A stretch of DNA of 23,138 bases from a bacterium (GTDB lineage: Bacteria > JAHJDO01), in the NCBI GenBank assembly GCA_030611945.1, contig JAUWOV010000020.1, forward strand, positions 1-23,138, read 5' to 3'. Each line of letters starts with the position of its first letter. Position 1 is the stretch's first letter. A program made the position numbers and the translations under genes. The notes beneath the pieces were generated by a model. That model had not been told where the DNA came from. It did no database searches and saw only the letters and a list, made by a program, of their open reading frames with translations. Shown piece after piece: positions 14,472 through 21,715 of the stretch.

Positions 14472-15098
14472 TTATGTAATATAACCTATAAGAGTATTCC
14501 AACTGGCTTGGTCCATAGAGACAAACTCAAAGGCAGCTTGATATTTATCGCTTCCTATTGGATCCAAGCGGATTACTTTCCCTTTTGCTTTTACTGTCTC
14601 TTTTCCAGAAGGAATAAAAAGATTTAATTGAAAAACATCTCCTTTTTTTATTTCATTCCCCGAGAAAGCAGAAAGAAGAGTTCCATTCTCACTTATGTCC
14701 ACGCTCCATTTACTCTTTTCTTCTCCGCTTTCCCACCAGCACCTTACTGGAATCGTTGTTTTATATCTGGAATATTTTCTCCTTTTCTCCCATCCAAATT
14801 TAGCCTCTTTTACAGAAAAACTTATAAGAGGCAGAGGAGTTTCACTATAACGCGTTACAGAAGTATCAATTATTGGAAGTCCTTTTTCTGTATCAAAATG
14901 GGACATTAGGGATATTCTCAACTTTGTGCCGGTAGTAATTAAAGAAGAAATCTCTTCTTCGTAAGGTCCTTCTACTTTTCCAAGATTTGAAGTTATATCC
15001 TTTATCTTTGAGAGAAGCACATAGCGTTTTCCTCCGCTATGAATAAATATTCTCACCTTTTCTCCTGGTTTTAAGAAGCTTATCTCTCCGGGAAACAT
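14472..15098 (-). CDS. PilZ-domain c-di-GMP receptor (YcgR-like)
   Basis: A 208-residue cytoplasmic protein. The N-terminal half (FLKPGEKVRIFI and following strands) is like the PilZN/YcgR-N beta barrel. The C-terminal half is a PilZ domain with both c-di-GMP motifs: RxxxR at 107-111 (RKYSR) and DxSxxG at 134-139 (DISENG). It should therefore bind c-di-GMP. The reading frame opens at a GTG at 15128 without a ribosome site; the ATG at 15098 has GAGAGGTG three bases upstream and was chosen. It comes just before the GGDEF gene and is first in the platform gene set, so it probably links c-di-GMP to pilus assembly. Confidence 0.9.
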   Translation of the reverse strand: MFPGEISFLKPGEKVRIFIHSGGKRYVLLSKIKDITSNLGKVEGPYEEEISSLITTGTKLRISLMSHFDTEKGLPIIDTSVTRYSETPLPLISFSVKEAKFGWEKRRKYSRYKTTIPVRCWWESGEEKSKWSVDISENGTLLSAFSGNEIKKGDVFQLNLFIPSGKETVKAKGKVIRLDPIGSDKYQAAFEFVSMDQASWNTLIGYIT

Positions 15099-15108
15099 AA
15101 CACCTCTC

Positions 15109-15126
15109 GCTTTGCTTGAGCAAAGC
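15109..15126 (-). other. Hairpin next to the PilZ ribosome site
   Basis: GCTTTGC and GCAAAGC form a perfect 7-base stem with a four-base loop, directly ahead of GAGAGGTG (15101-15108). In the mRNA it would abut the ribosome site and could affect initiation, or protect the 5' end of a processed message. No T-run follows, so it is not a terminator. Confidence 0.45.
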
Positions 15127-15172
15127 ACAAAATCCGAAATCCGAATATCAAAATCCTAAACCTGCGTTTCAT

Positions 15173-15610
15173 TTATGAAACCTTTAATAACTCACCTAAA
15201 ACTTGCTTTGTATACTTAACATTCACTTTTTCTGCAACAGCCTTTGTGTGAAAGTGCTTATCTCCAGTAACAAAATAATCTGGGTTCACCACTATAACTG
15301 CTGCCAGAATTTTCAAATCTTTTTTATGTTTGATCAATTTTTTAGCTTCTGGAATATTCTTAAGATATTCTTTGTATTCAATTATTCTATTAAAATCCTG
15401 TAAAGAATGTTCTAATTCTAAAAGAGCAATTTTTTCATTCTCAATTCTTAAGGAGTCAAACTTGCGGATAGCAACTTGTTTGACTTCAGAAATTACAGTA
15501 TCTGACGTAATTAAATCTATGTCTACTAAGGAAAGTAATTTTGCCTCATTTCCATAAAAAAAGGTTCCAGAGATTATTACATTAGTATCTACAAAAACTT
15601 TTTTCCTCAT
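15173..15610 (-). CDS. vapC: PIN-domain toxin (VapC-like)
   Basis: A 145-residue PIN-domain protein, probably an RNase. The acidic active-site residues are present: Asp8 in VFVDTNVIISG, Glu42 in VISEVKQ, Asp98 in HKKDLKILAA and Asp117 in YFVTGDKHF. Its ATG overlaps the stop of the upstream antitoxin gene (ATGA), the standard VapBC plan. The pair sits inside the minus-strand pilus-type cluster, between the minor pilin genes and the PilZ gene. Its targets cannot be predicted. Confidence 0.88.
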   Translation of the reverse strand: MRKKVFVDTNVIISGTFFYGNEAKLLSLVDIDLITSDTVISEVKQVAIRKFDSLRIENEKIALLELEHSLQDFNRIIEYKEYLKNIPEAKKLIKHKKDLKILAAVIVVNPDYFVTGDKHFHTKAVAEKVNVKYTKQVLGELLKVS

Positions 15611-15822
15611 CCTCTTATTTTTCTTGCTTCTTTCAACATCTCGTTTTCAGTAATTCCTAAACCCTTAACTAAACTGCGTAGATACTCTCGACTTTCCTCA
15701 GCGAATACCTTTTTTAATCCTTTAACTACCACCTGAGATTCGTTGGGATACAGTTTTAATCTTACACGTTCTTTTATCTCCGAATATAAATCTCCAGGAA
15801 CTCTAGCCTCTAAGGTTTTCAT
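15607..15822 (-). CDS. vapB: Ribbon-helix-helix-type antitoxin (VapB-like)
   Basis: A 71-residue partner of the PIN toxin. The N-terminus KTLEARVPGDLYSEIKERVRLK has the strand-then-helix look of a ribbon-helix-helix DNA-binding domain, and the charged C-terminal helix (YLRSLVKGLGITENEMLKEA) would block the toxin. The ATG has GGAGG ten bases upstream, and a promoter with a perfect TATAAT lies at 15853-15880. It is expected to repress its own promoter with the toxin. Assignment rests on position and fold pattern more than on motifs. Confidence 0.8.
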   Translation of the reverse strand: MKTLEARVPGDLYSEIKERVRLKLYPNESQVVVKGLKKVFAEESREYLRSLVKGLGITENEMLKEARKIRG

Positions 15823-15852
15823 ATTACAAATCCTCCATTTTTCACTTTTTTT

Positions 15853-15880
15853 ATTATACTTAAAATTCTTATAAAATCAA
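15853..15880 (-). promoter_or_regulatory. Promoter of vapBC
   Basis: On the minus strand, TTGATT (15875-15880), a 16-base spacer and a perfect TATAAT (15853-15858). Transcription would start near 15846, 24 bases ahead of vapB. Read-through from it may also feed the PilZ/GGDEF/platform genes, for which no other clear promoter is seen. Confidence 0.6.
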
Positions 15881-15942
15881 ACACATACCCTCAAGATCCG
15901 AAACACTTTCAGTATTAAGTAAAAAACATCACACACTATAAA

Positions 15943-16000
15943 CTTAATCCTTAGAGCGAAGCGTCTTAATCCTTAATCCTGATTTGATTTGTGCCTTTTT
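15943..16000. repeat. Short direct repeats after the minor pilin genes
   Basis: CTTAATCCTTA occurs at 15943-15953 and 15965-15975, followed by TTTGTGCCTTTTT at 15988-16000. The GTGCC motif also occurs in three copies at 19931-19966, at the other end of the minor pilin genes. Nothing else is seen in the 181 bases between 15823 and 16003 apart from the vapBC promoter. No terminator is visible. Confidence 0.5.
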
Positions 16001-16003
16001 CAC

Positions 16004-18376
16004 TTACTTCGCTTCTTTCCATGTATAGTTAAAGACAACTGCTCCGGGAAGGGCGTTCTCATCCCGGCGGTTGCGTCTGAATACCAAAGTATCTTTAGTA
16101 ACTCTGACATTAGATATAGGACTGGTGGTGTTTATCTTGATGCCGTGCTTGGCGGTTAGGTTTCCGATAATATTTAAATTGGTATAATCCTCTTCCTCCA
16201 ATCTAAAGAAACGATTGGAATGAATGCATGCGTAGATATCAGGCGGAGCTAGTGGAGGTTTGATATAAATTTGCTTTCTGAAAGTGTGTCCTTCAGTAGT
16301 GGTCACTTTAAGATTATACCACCAGTCTTCTGTTGAAGCAGAAGCAGGTAAAGCGAAACGGCATCGGATAGAGTTTGTGCCGTCGGGTTCACCTGTCCGA
16401 GGAAGATTGGGAGGATTAAAAGTGGTATAATTATTGACTTCAATTTGGTTGAAACCGGCAGTAGAAGGGTTATCAGCATACACTTCCAGATATACTGTGT
16501 CTCCATTAGAGAATGCAACTGTTTTAGAAGATTCTAGAAAAGTATTGTCTTCATAAGTCCAGATACTATGTTCTGGGGCAGAAGTACCCACAATCATCAA
16601 TGCGCCAGAACGATCTCGCAAGTTCCCACTGCGCTCTATCTCCACGTAGAAATAGCACCATTCATTATCAAAATCAATAGGTATATTGAAAGTTCTATAA
16701 TATTCTCTTCTACCTCCACCAACATCCCTCTTAAACATCGGAACACGATTGAATATGGTAGCATTGTAAGTTCCTGCAGTGATATAGCCATTCCATCTCC
16801 ATGCTTGGCCACCACCTCTCGATCGTATATAAGAGATAGTACACTGTTCCCTGTTATCAAACTCTATTTTTTCTGAGAGACTATCTACGCCCCCGTCTTT
16901 TATGTGTAATTCTCTTTCTCCTTCCGTATAAGGAGGCTCAACAATCAGATCTTCATATTTATATTTAGTGTCATAAAAAGAAACTAATGCCAATTTAGTT
17001 CTATTTCCACGGGCTGGTTCAATAGCTCCGGTAATCGTAATATCCCCTCCTCCGGAGATGATAGTCCCTGTTCCAACTCTCCCGGGATTTCCCGGGCGAT
17101 GGTATTTTACATTTCCAATCGTTACCTTCCCTTCCACAAAGATAAGGGCTGGACTGTTTGCGCTGCCTAATTTCACTAAATCGGTAAAGGTAGCGTCTCC
17201 GGGATGATAGTTTCCCTGAGCAATTGCCCTTTCCCGATAGTAGTCTCTTGTCTCATCGTCCAGATATGGAGGACAAATTGGGTCAACATAATCCTCCTTT
17301 CCTCTTCTCCATGGAGTCCCGGTCCAGTTTTCTGTAGTGCTTTCTCCGGAAGAATAAACCCGTCCGTCAACCACCCAGCCGCTTCCATCCTTAAAGAGAA
17401 TATCATTATTAGAATGAACATGGGCATTACCGTCGTTATCCCGTCTCGTAGAAAGATTATATTTACTTGCATCAAAGAGAAGGGTAATTACATCTGTCAA
17501 TTGGGTTGCTGTTAAGTTAGTGGAAGTTCCTGAATCGTATATTGCTTTATAGATATCCCCGCCTGTAGCCACCTCTGTCATGTCAGTTGGATTATTATCA
17601 ATTACGGTAATAGTGGTGGCAGTATTGCCAATAATGGTAAAGAGCTTCTCCTGACTGGTATTTGGATTCAGGTCCCTGCCTTTTAAGATATCCTCTGTCC
17701 AATCGGCGCTGTTATCGGTTAATACTGTTGCGGTAAGACTGCTTGATGTTCCCTGCGCGTAAACAGCGTAAGGGTCCCCTGTCGCGGCAACAGTAGTCAT
17801 ATCACCTGCTATAGTGAGGGTGTTTGCGGTATTCGCTGTAATAGTGAAATCCGTTGCCTGTCCTGTATTAGGATTGAGGCTTAAATTTACTAACTCACTA
17901 ACCGGCCAGGACGGACTACTAGTGTTATCGGTGTAGATAGCGTAGGTATAGACAGGATGCGCTCCTTCCTCAATGCCATAGCTTCCCCTAAGTTCTACCA
18001 CACGCATTGCGCGGAAATTATTTTTTTGCGGAACATAGCCTCTGGAGATTATAATCTTTTCATCCTCCACCTCATCGTCATAGACCTCTAATGTGTAGGT
18101 TCCAGAACCAAGCTGTTTCTCAGCAGTTTCGGATGTTACCCAGTATGGATCCTGAGTAGTGAGATACCAGACAGCATACTGCCTTCCTGCTTCAGCGATT
18201 TGCAGAGCCTGCTGAGACTGTAAAAAATTGACCTTGCCGGCGCTTTGCGTGGAAAAAAGCGGACATATCACAAGCCCCAGAAGAGAGAAAAGAATCAGAA
18301 CAAAAACAGCCATAACTGCTGCTATACCCCGATTATTGAGAGCGGTCAGGAAATTTTCCTTTTTCCTTTTTTTCAT
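16004..18376 (-). CDS. Large PilX/GspK-like minor pilin
   Basis: A 790-residue protein with a type III (prepilin) start: NNRG, then IAAVMAVFVLILFSLLGLV, and QSQQALQIAEAGRQYAVWYL at about 53-72, the pattern of PilX/GspK N-termini. Position 5 after the cut is not Glu, as in GspK. The rest is a very large beta-rich body, two to four times longer than usual. It contains two copies of a 60-residue repeat (about 164-294), then NAHVHSNNDILFKDGSG and later strand-rich segments with RGGGQAWRWNGY. It could be a tip adhesin or assembly-priming pilin. The ATG overlaps the pilW-like stop (ATGA) and has GAGG five bases upstream. It is last in the H-I-J-K-type set. Confidence 0.85.
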   Translation of the reverse strand: MKKRKKENFLTALNNRGIAAVMAVFVLILFSLLGLVICPLFSTQSAGKVNFLQSQQALQIAEAGRQYAVWYLTTQDPYWVTSETAEKQLGSGTYTLEVYDDEVEDEKIIISRGYVPQKNNFRAMRVVELRGSYGIEEGAHPVYTYAIYTDNTSSPSWPVSELVNLSLNPNTGQATDFTITANTANTLTIAGDMTTVAATGDPYAVYAQGTSSSLTATVLTDNSADWTEDILKGRDLNPNTSQEKLFTIIGNTATTITVIDNNPTDMTEVATGGDIYKAIYDSGTSTNLTATQLTDVITLLFDASKYNLSTRRDNDGNAHVHSNNDILFKDGSGWVVDGRVYSSGESTTENWTGTPWRRGKEDYVDPICPPYLDDETRDYYRERAIAQGNYHPGDATFTDLVKLGSANSPALIFVEGKVTIGNVKYHRPGNPGRVGTGTIISGGGDITITGAIEPARGNRTKLALVSFYDTKYKYEDLIVEPPYTEGERELHIKDGGVDSLSEKIEFDNREQCTISYIRSRGGGQAWRWNGYITAGTYNATIFNRVPMFKRDVGGGRREYYRTFNIPIDFDNEWCYFYVEIERSGNLRDRSGALMIVGTSAPEHSIWTYEDNTFLESSKTVAFSNGDTVYLEVYADNPSTAGFNQIEVNNYTTFNPPNLPRTGEPDGTNSIRCRFALPASASTEDWWYNLKVTTTEGHTFRKQIYIKPPLAPPDIYACIHSNRFFRLEEEDYTNLNIIGNLTAKHGIKINTTSPISNVRVTKDTLVFRRNRRDENALPGAVVFNYTWKEAK
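17495..17887 (-). repeat. Tandem protein repeat inside the large minor pilin
   Basis: Residues 164-221 and 232-294 both follow the pattern LNPNT-x-Q, FTI-xx-NTA, T-x-T, DMT-x-VA, GD-x-Y, GTS-xx-LTAT-x-LTD. The two copies are diverged at the DNA level, so the duplication is not recent. The repeats split what looks like a continuous stretch between YTYAIYTDN (143-151) and NAHVHSNND, suggesting an inserted module. Confidence 0.7.
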
Positions 18377-18879
18377 AGGTTCCTCGGATAGACCTGAGAC
18401 TGCAACGCTATCTCTTCATCTCCATTTTTAAGAGTAAGGTTTATCTGGATTCTTTTGATATCGCTCATAGTTCCAACGGGCGTGCTCAGGAGATTATTGT
18501 CTTTATCCCTGTATTGAAACTGCAGGGTAGTCAAATCAGAGGATACTAAAACATCACTATTGCGTTTGATTGTGTTACTATCCAGCCAAAATTTTATCCT
18601 CTCCAGATAAGCATCCTCAAAATCTATTTCCTGAGCGTCAGCAGTATAAATACTTTCTGCATCTTCAATCTGCCTGATCTCTCTTGACATCCTTCCCATA
18701 GCTAACTCCCCATCAGATAAAATAACCTCTCTTACAGTTACGAAGCTGTATACCTTCATCACTTCTAACATTAACATCGCAGTAATGCCCGATATTATGC
18801 CTGTTATCACGATTACCATGATAAGTTCAATTATTGTAAAAGCTTTGGAATTAGGAATTAGTATTTTTGATTTTTGCAC
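18373..18879 (-). CDS. Minor prepilin, PilW/GspJ-like
   Basis: A 168-residue prepilin-like protein. After a 13-residue leader it reads FTIIELIMVIVITGIISGI, with Glu5 of the mature form, then a globular domain (VREVILSDGELAMGRMSREIRQIEDAESI). The RMSREIRQ segment and third position in the set suggest PilW/GspJ. The residue before the cut is Ala, not Gly (NSKA then FTIIE), which prepilin peptidases accept less readily. It begins at a GTG three bases after the previous stop, with AAGGA nine bases upstream. It lies between the PilV-like and PilX-like genes with overlap at the latter. Confidence 0.85.
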   Translation of the reverse strand: MQKSKILIPNSKAFTIIELIMVIVITGIISGITAMLMLEVMKVYSFVTVREVILSDGELAMGRMSREIRQIEDAESIYTADAQEIDFEDAYLERIKFWLDSNTIKRNSDVLVSSDLTTLQFQYRDKDNNLLSTPVGTMSDIKRIQINLTLKNGDEEIALQSQVYPRNL

Positions 18880-18882
18880 TTT

Positions 18883-19398
18883 TCAGTATCCTTGCATCAC
18901 TGTAACCAATTCTATATCTCCTATCTGACTGTGGCTAATCGTTACAATAATCTTCTTGAAATCGGTATATTCATTGTTAGCAATTGGAGGATCCGGGTTT
19001 TGATGATTATCTAGGTCATCTGCGTTTACGTAATAAACCTCTACGGAACTGCTGTAATTTGGATAGCCGCTAATAGTGGACTCTGTCCAATCCTTAAAGT
19101 CATCAACGTCGTCAAAGGTGTTTTTATTTACTGCCACTTCACCTGCATCAATTCCTAAATTCTGTTTTAACGTCCACGGAGGACCACTACCAGCCACCTG
19201 AACTTCATCGTAATATTTACTCTCTATCTCTTCAATTAAATCCTGACCTAAAAGAGCAGCTGTGGGGACAAACTGTCCTTCAGCGCTCTTGCTGACCACA
19301 TTACTATACATAACAAGAAGAGGCAGCATAGCTATAGAAAGAACTACTATTACTATAATTATCTCTATTAAGGTCATGCCTCGCTTGTTAGCAATCAT
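18883..19398 (-). CDS. Minor prepilin, PilV/GspI-like
   Basis: A 171-residue prepilin-like protein with a short leader (MIANKRG), then MTLIEIIIVIVVLSIAMLPLLVM. Glu5 is present and Gly precedes the cut. Proline in this helix, AAL and the LIEEIESKYYDEV segment fit PilV/GspI, where the family reads A-x-x-LAQ-x-x-ME. Its ATG overlaps the FimT-like stop (ATGA). It probably forms part of the priming complex with the three neighbouring minor pilins. Confidence 0.86.
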   Translation of the reverse strand: MIANKRGMTLIEIIIVIVVLSIAMLPLLVMYSNVVSKSAEGQFVPTAALLGQDLIEEIESKYYDEVQVAGSGPPWTLKQNLGIDAGEVAVNKNTFDDVDDFKDWTESTISGYPNYSSSVEVYYVNADDLDNHQNPDPPIANNEYTDFKKIIVTISHSQIGDIELVTVMQGY

Positions 19399-19955
19399 TT
19401 GACCATTTCCATCCTTCCAGTATTAGGAGTTATCCGTATAGAAATTTGCTTACCGCTGCATTTTAGCACTACCTCGCCGGTTGCTACTAACGGCGTATCT
19501 GATGCGTCAGAAGGCGTACCAAAGCAATCAAATCTTACTTCATTTCCGCCTGTGAAGTTAGCTGAATACAGATCAACTCCTTTAAAATGTTCATCATCAT
19601 AATCCACAATTAAAGAAGCGCCGGGGCGATGAGGATTTTCTACAGGCGTATCTGCGCCGTCCCGATATACTGTGTATCTCTCTTGAGCGGGTTCAAATAA
19701 AATTCCGTGTGTCTGGTGTCTGGACATTGCCAGCTTTTGGGCGTATTTCATATCAGAAACTAGTTTTCGCCCTGCTCCGTCAAGCTTAAACGAATGGATT
19801 CCTCCAATTTTTGGTATTAGAACTACCGCTAAAATAGAAATAACCAAAATCACCATGATTAACTCAATTACGGTAAAACCCACGCAGCCGCTGGCTGCAA
19901 TTTTTAATTTTAAATTTTTAATTACTTTTTCTTTGTGCCTATGTGCCTTTGCCAC
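19395..19955 (-). CDS. Minor prepilin, FimT/GspH-like
   Basis: A 186-residue prepilin-like protein. It has a long basic leader of 26 residues ending GCVG, then FTVIELIMVILVISILAVVLIP with Glu5, then AGRKLVSDMKYAQKLAMSRHQTHGI, the hallmark of FimT/GspH, and a C-terminal FDCFGTP segment followed by VVLKCSGKQISIRITPNTGRMEM. The start is a GTG with AAAGG six bases upstream. The leader is coded by intergenic-type repeats (GGCACAAAG units), so it is longer and more basic than usual. It leads the four-gene minor pilin set. Confidence 0.87.
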   Translation of the reverse strand: MAKAHRHKEKVIKNLKLKIAASGCVGFTVIELIMVILVISILAVVLIPKIGGIHSFKLDGAGRKLVSDMKYAQKLAMSRHQTHGILFEPAQERYTVYRDGADTPVENPHRPGASLIVDYDDEHFKGVDLYSANFTGGNEVRFDCFGTPSDASDTPLVATGEVVLKCSGKQISIRITPNTGRMEMVK

Positions 19956-19966
19956 TTTGTGCCTTT
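19931..19966. repeat. GTGCC-type short repeats in the FimT-like start region
   Basis: On the plus strand the units are CTTTGTGCC (19931-19939), TATGTGCC (19940-19947), TTTGCC (19948-19953) and ACTTTGTGCC (19954-19963). On the minus strand they provide both the ribosome site (AAAGG) and the first codons of the prepilin. Confidence 0.6.
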
Positions 19967-19973
19967 CTCCATT

Positions 19974-21683
19974 TTAGATATTATCTTCCCGCCTTTCTAA
20001 TTTTTCAAGCAGTTTCTGCGCCGATTCTTTATTCAACTTCAAGTCTTTGTAAAGTATACCCAGCTTAAAACTGACCCTGTCCTGAGAGGGATTGAGTTCC
20101 CTTGCCTTTTCAAGATAGTTTACAGCCTTAATTTTATCGTTCGCGGAGCCGCTTCTGTATATATCGGCCAACATCTCATAATTAATCGCTTCATATGGGT
20201 TTGACTTAATAGCTTTATGAAATGCCGATTTAGCTCTTTCTATGTCTTTCAGCTTAAAATAAGTTTTCCCTAAGTTAGTCCACACAATAGAATTCAAAGG
20301 ACTTGACCTGCTTGCTTTTTTGAAACTTTCTAAAGCTGTGAGAAAATCACCCTTTTTGGACTGCAACTGTCCTTTCTCATTATAAATCTGTCCCTGATAA
20401 GGAAGGCTGCTAATCCAGATAGACAAAAGAAATAAAGTTATAAGACTCGGATAAAGAAACTTCTTGCTTGCAGCAGAAATCGTGAGATTTTTTACCCCTA
20501 AAGAGCTTTCTTTGCCAACGAAAGCAAAATACAGATAAAAAACTACCATTAGCGCGGGAATATATATATTGAATTCCAAAAAACTATGTAGAAAGAAACA
20601 GACTGAGCCCATTGCTATACCAATAAATACAGGTTCTTTTTCTCTTTTTTTGGAAATAATATTAAAGAGAATATAAAGATAAAAGAAAATCAGATAGATA
20701 AAAGCTCCCAGTCCTAAGAGCCCTGTTTCGGAAAGAAGCTGGAGGTAATCGTTGTGAGCAAAATGGTGAGTGCTCGTTTTGAAGCAGGGATGTTTATACT
20801 TGGGATAAATTTGATAGAAAGTTTGGATTCCTGTTCCGAAAGGGAAATTTTCCTTAATAATTTCTGAGCTCGTCTGCCAGTATTTGAAACGCGCCTGAAC
20901 ACTTGAGACTTTATAAGGGGACAGAAGGCTTTTTGTTCTACCGGTAAGCTCAGAGTTCCTAAATGTTTGATCATAAGTAAAAAGCAGCCCTAAAGAGATT
21001 ACTAAAACCAGTAAAGAAATGATGAGCCATTTCCATTTTAGGTATTTAATAACCAGAGGAATAAAAATTAAGAGACTTAAGAGAAAAACTAACCAGCTGC
21101 TGCGAGCGCCTGTCAGTAAAAGAACCAGAAAATTGAATCCTCCTAACCAAAAGAAAAATTTCCTTTCCTTGCCCAGACTTATAGCCAAAGGTAAAGTGAG
21201 AAGAAGATAACAGGCAAAATTGTTGTGATAGGCAAATACAGAATCAACCGCAGGAACTCTCTTTAAAAAATACTCTGCCAGTCCGTATATACTCAAAATA
21301 GTAACCCAGATAACCAAAATTTTAAAGATTGAAAGAAATCTGGAAGCAGAAAGAGTATTCAGCGCTACTAAAAAGATAAGAAGATAAGAGAAGATTCTCA
21401 TAATCTCAGTGAGACTGGAATAAGGATAAATGGAGTAAAAAAAGGACGAACCAATAATGAATAATAAGAGCAATAGCGGAACATAAAAAGGAGTAATAAC
21501 AAAGGAAATCTTACTGTTTCTGACTCCTTCTAAAATAGAGAAGAAGAAAAGAGTTAAGGAGAGAAGCAATGTTAGGGTAAGTATCTTTAAATCAAAGAAC
21601 CCATAATCAAATGGGGTAATTATGATTATAAGGATTAAAACATATTGTATAATTCTTTCCATAATTCTATTTATATTGTTCAA
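19974..21683 (-). CDS. O-antigen ligase-like membrane protein with TPR tail
   Basis: A 569-residue protein with about ten to twelve membrane helices up to residue 425, a large periplasmic loop with HFAHNDYLQLLSETGLLGLG at 307-326 (the Wzy_C/WaaL signature with the key His310) and Arg265 ahead of it, then three or four TPR units at 432-565. The family joins a lipid-linked glycan to another molecule: lipid A, a growing chain, or a protein such as pilin in the PglL/TfpO type. Position at the head of the minor pilin genes favours a pilin-related or surface-glycan role but does not prove it. It begins at a TTG, or at an in-frame ATG at 21662; neither has a good ribosome site. FimT-like coding follows 18 bases after the stop. 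Confidence 0.88.
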   Translation of the reverse strand: MNNINRIMERIIQYVLILIIIITPFDYGFFDLKILTLTLLLSLTLFFFSILEGVRNSKISFVITPFYVPLLLLLFIIGSSFFYSIYPYSSLTEIMRIFSYLLIFLVALNTLSASRFLSIFKILVIWVTILSIYGLAEYFLKRVPAVDSVFAYHNNFACYLLLTLPLAISLGKERKFFFWLGGFNFLVLLLTGARSSWLVFLLSLLIFIPLVIKYLKWKWLIISLLVLVISLGLLFTYDQTFRNSELTGRTKSLLSPYKVSSVQARFKYWQTSSEIIKENFPFGTGIQTFYQIYPKYKHPCFKTSTHHFAHNDYLQLLSETGLLGLGAFIYLIFFYLYILFNIISKKREKEPVFIGIAMGSVCFFLHSFLEFNIYIPALMVVFYLYFAFVGKESSLGVKNLTISAASKKFLYPSLITLFLLSIWISSLPYQGQIYNEKGQLQSKKGDFLTALESFKKASRSSPLNSIVWTNLGKTYFKLKDIERAKSAFHKAIKSNPYEAINYEMLADIYRSGSANDKIKAVNYLEKARELNPSQDRVSFKLGILYKDLKLNKESAQKLLEKLERREDNI

Positions 21684-21703
21684 TCGTAAATAGAAACTGC
21701 TAT

Positions 21704-21709
21704 ATTATA
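21704..21709 (-). promoter_or_regulatory. Possible -10 box ahead of the ligase and pilin genes
   Basis: A perfect TATAAT on the minus strand, 20 bases ahead of the TTG start. No matching -35 is found at 16-18 bases; TTAACA at 21722-21727 is only 12 bases away. Confidence 0.35.
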
Positions 21710-21715
21710 GATTCT

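Noticed and set aside
15166-15181. GTTTCAT/ATGAAAC hairpin at the vapC stop as a terminator
   Set aside because: The stem is AT-rich, the loop has two bases, and no T-run follows on the minus strand.
17204-17515. Open frames on both strands inside the large minor pilin
   Set aside because: They show no motif or ribosome site and lie wholly in the supported frame of the pilin gene.
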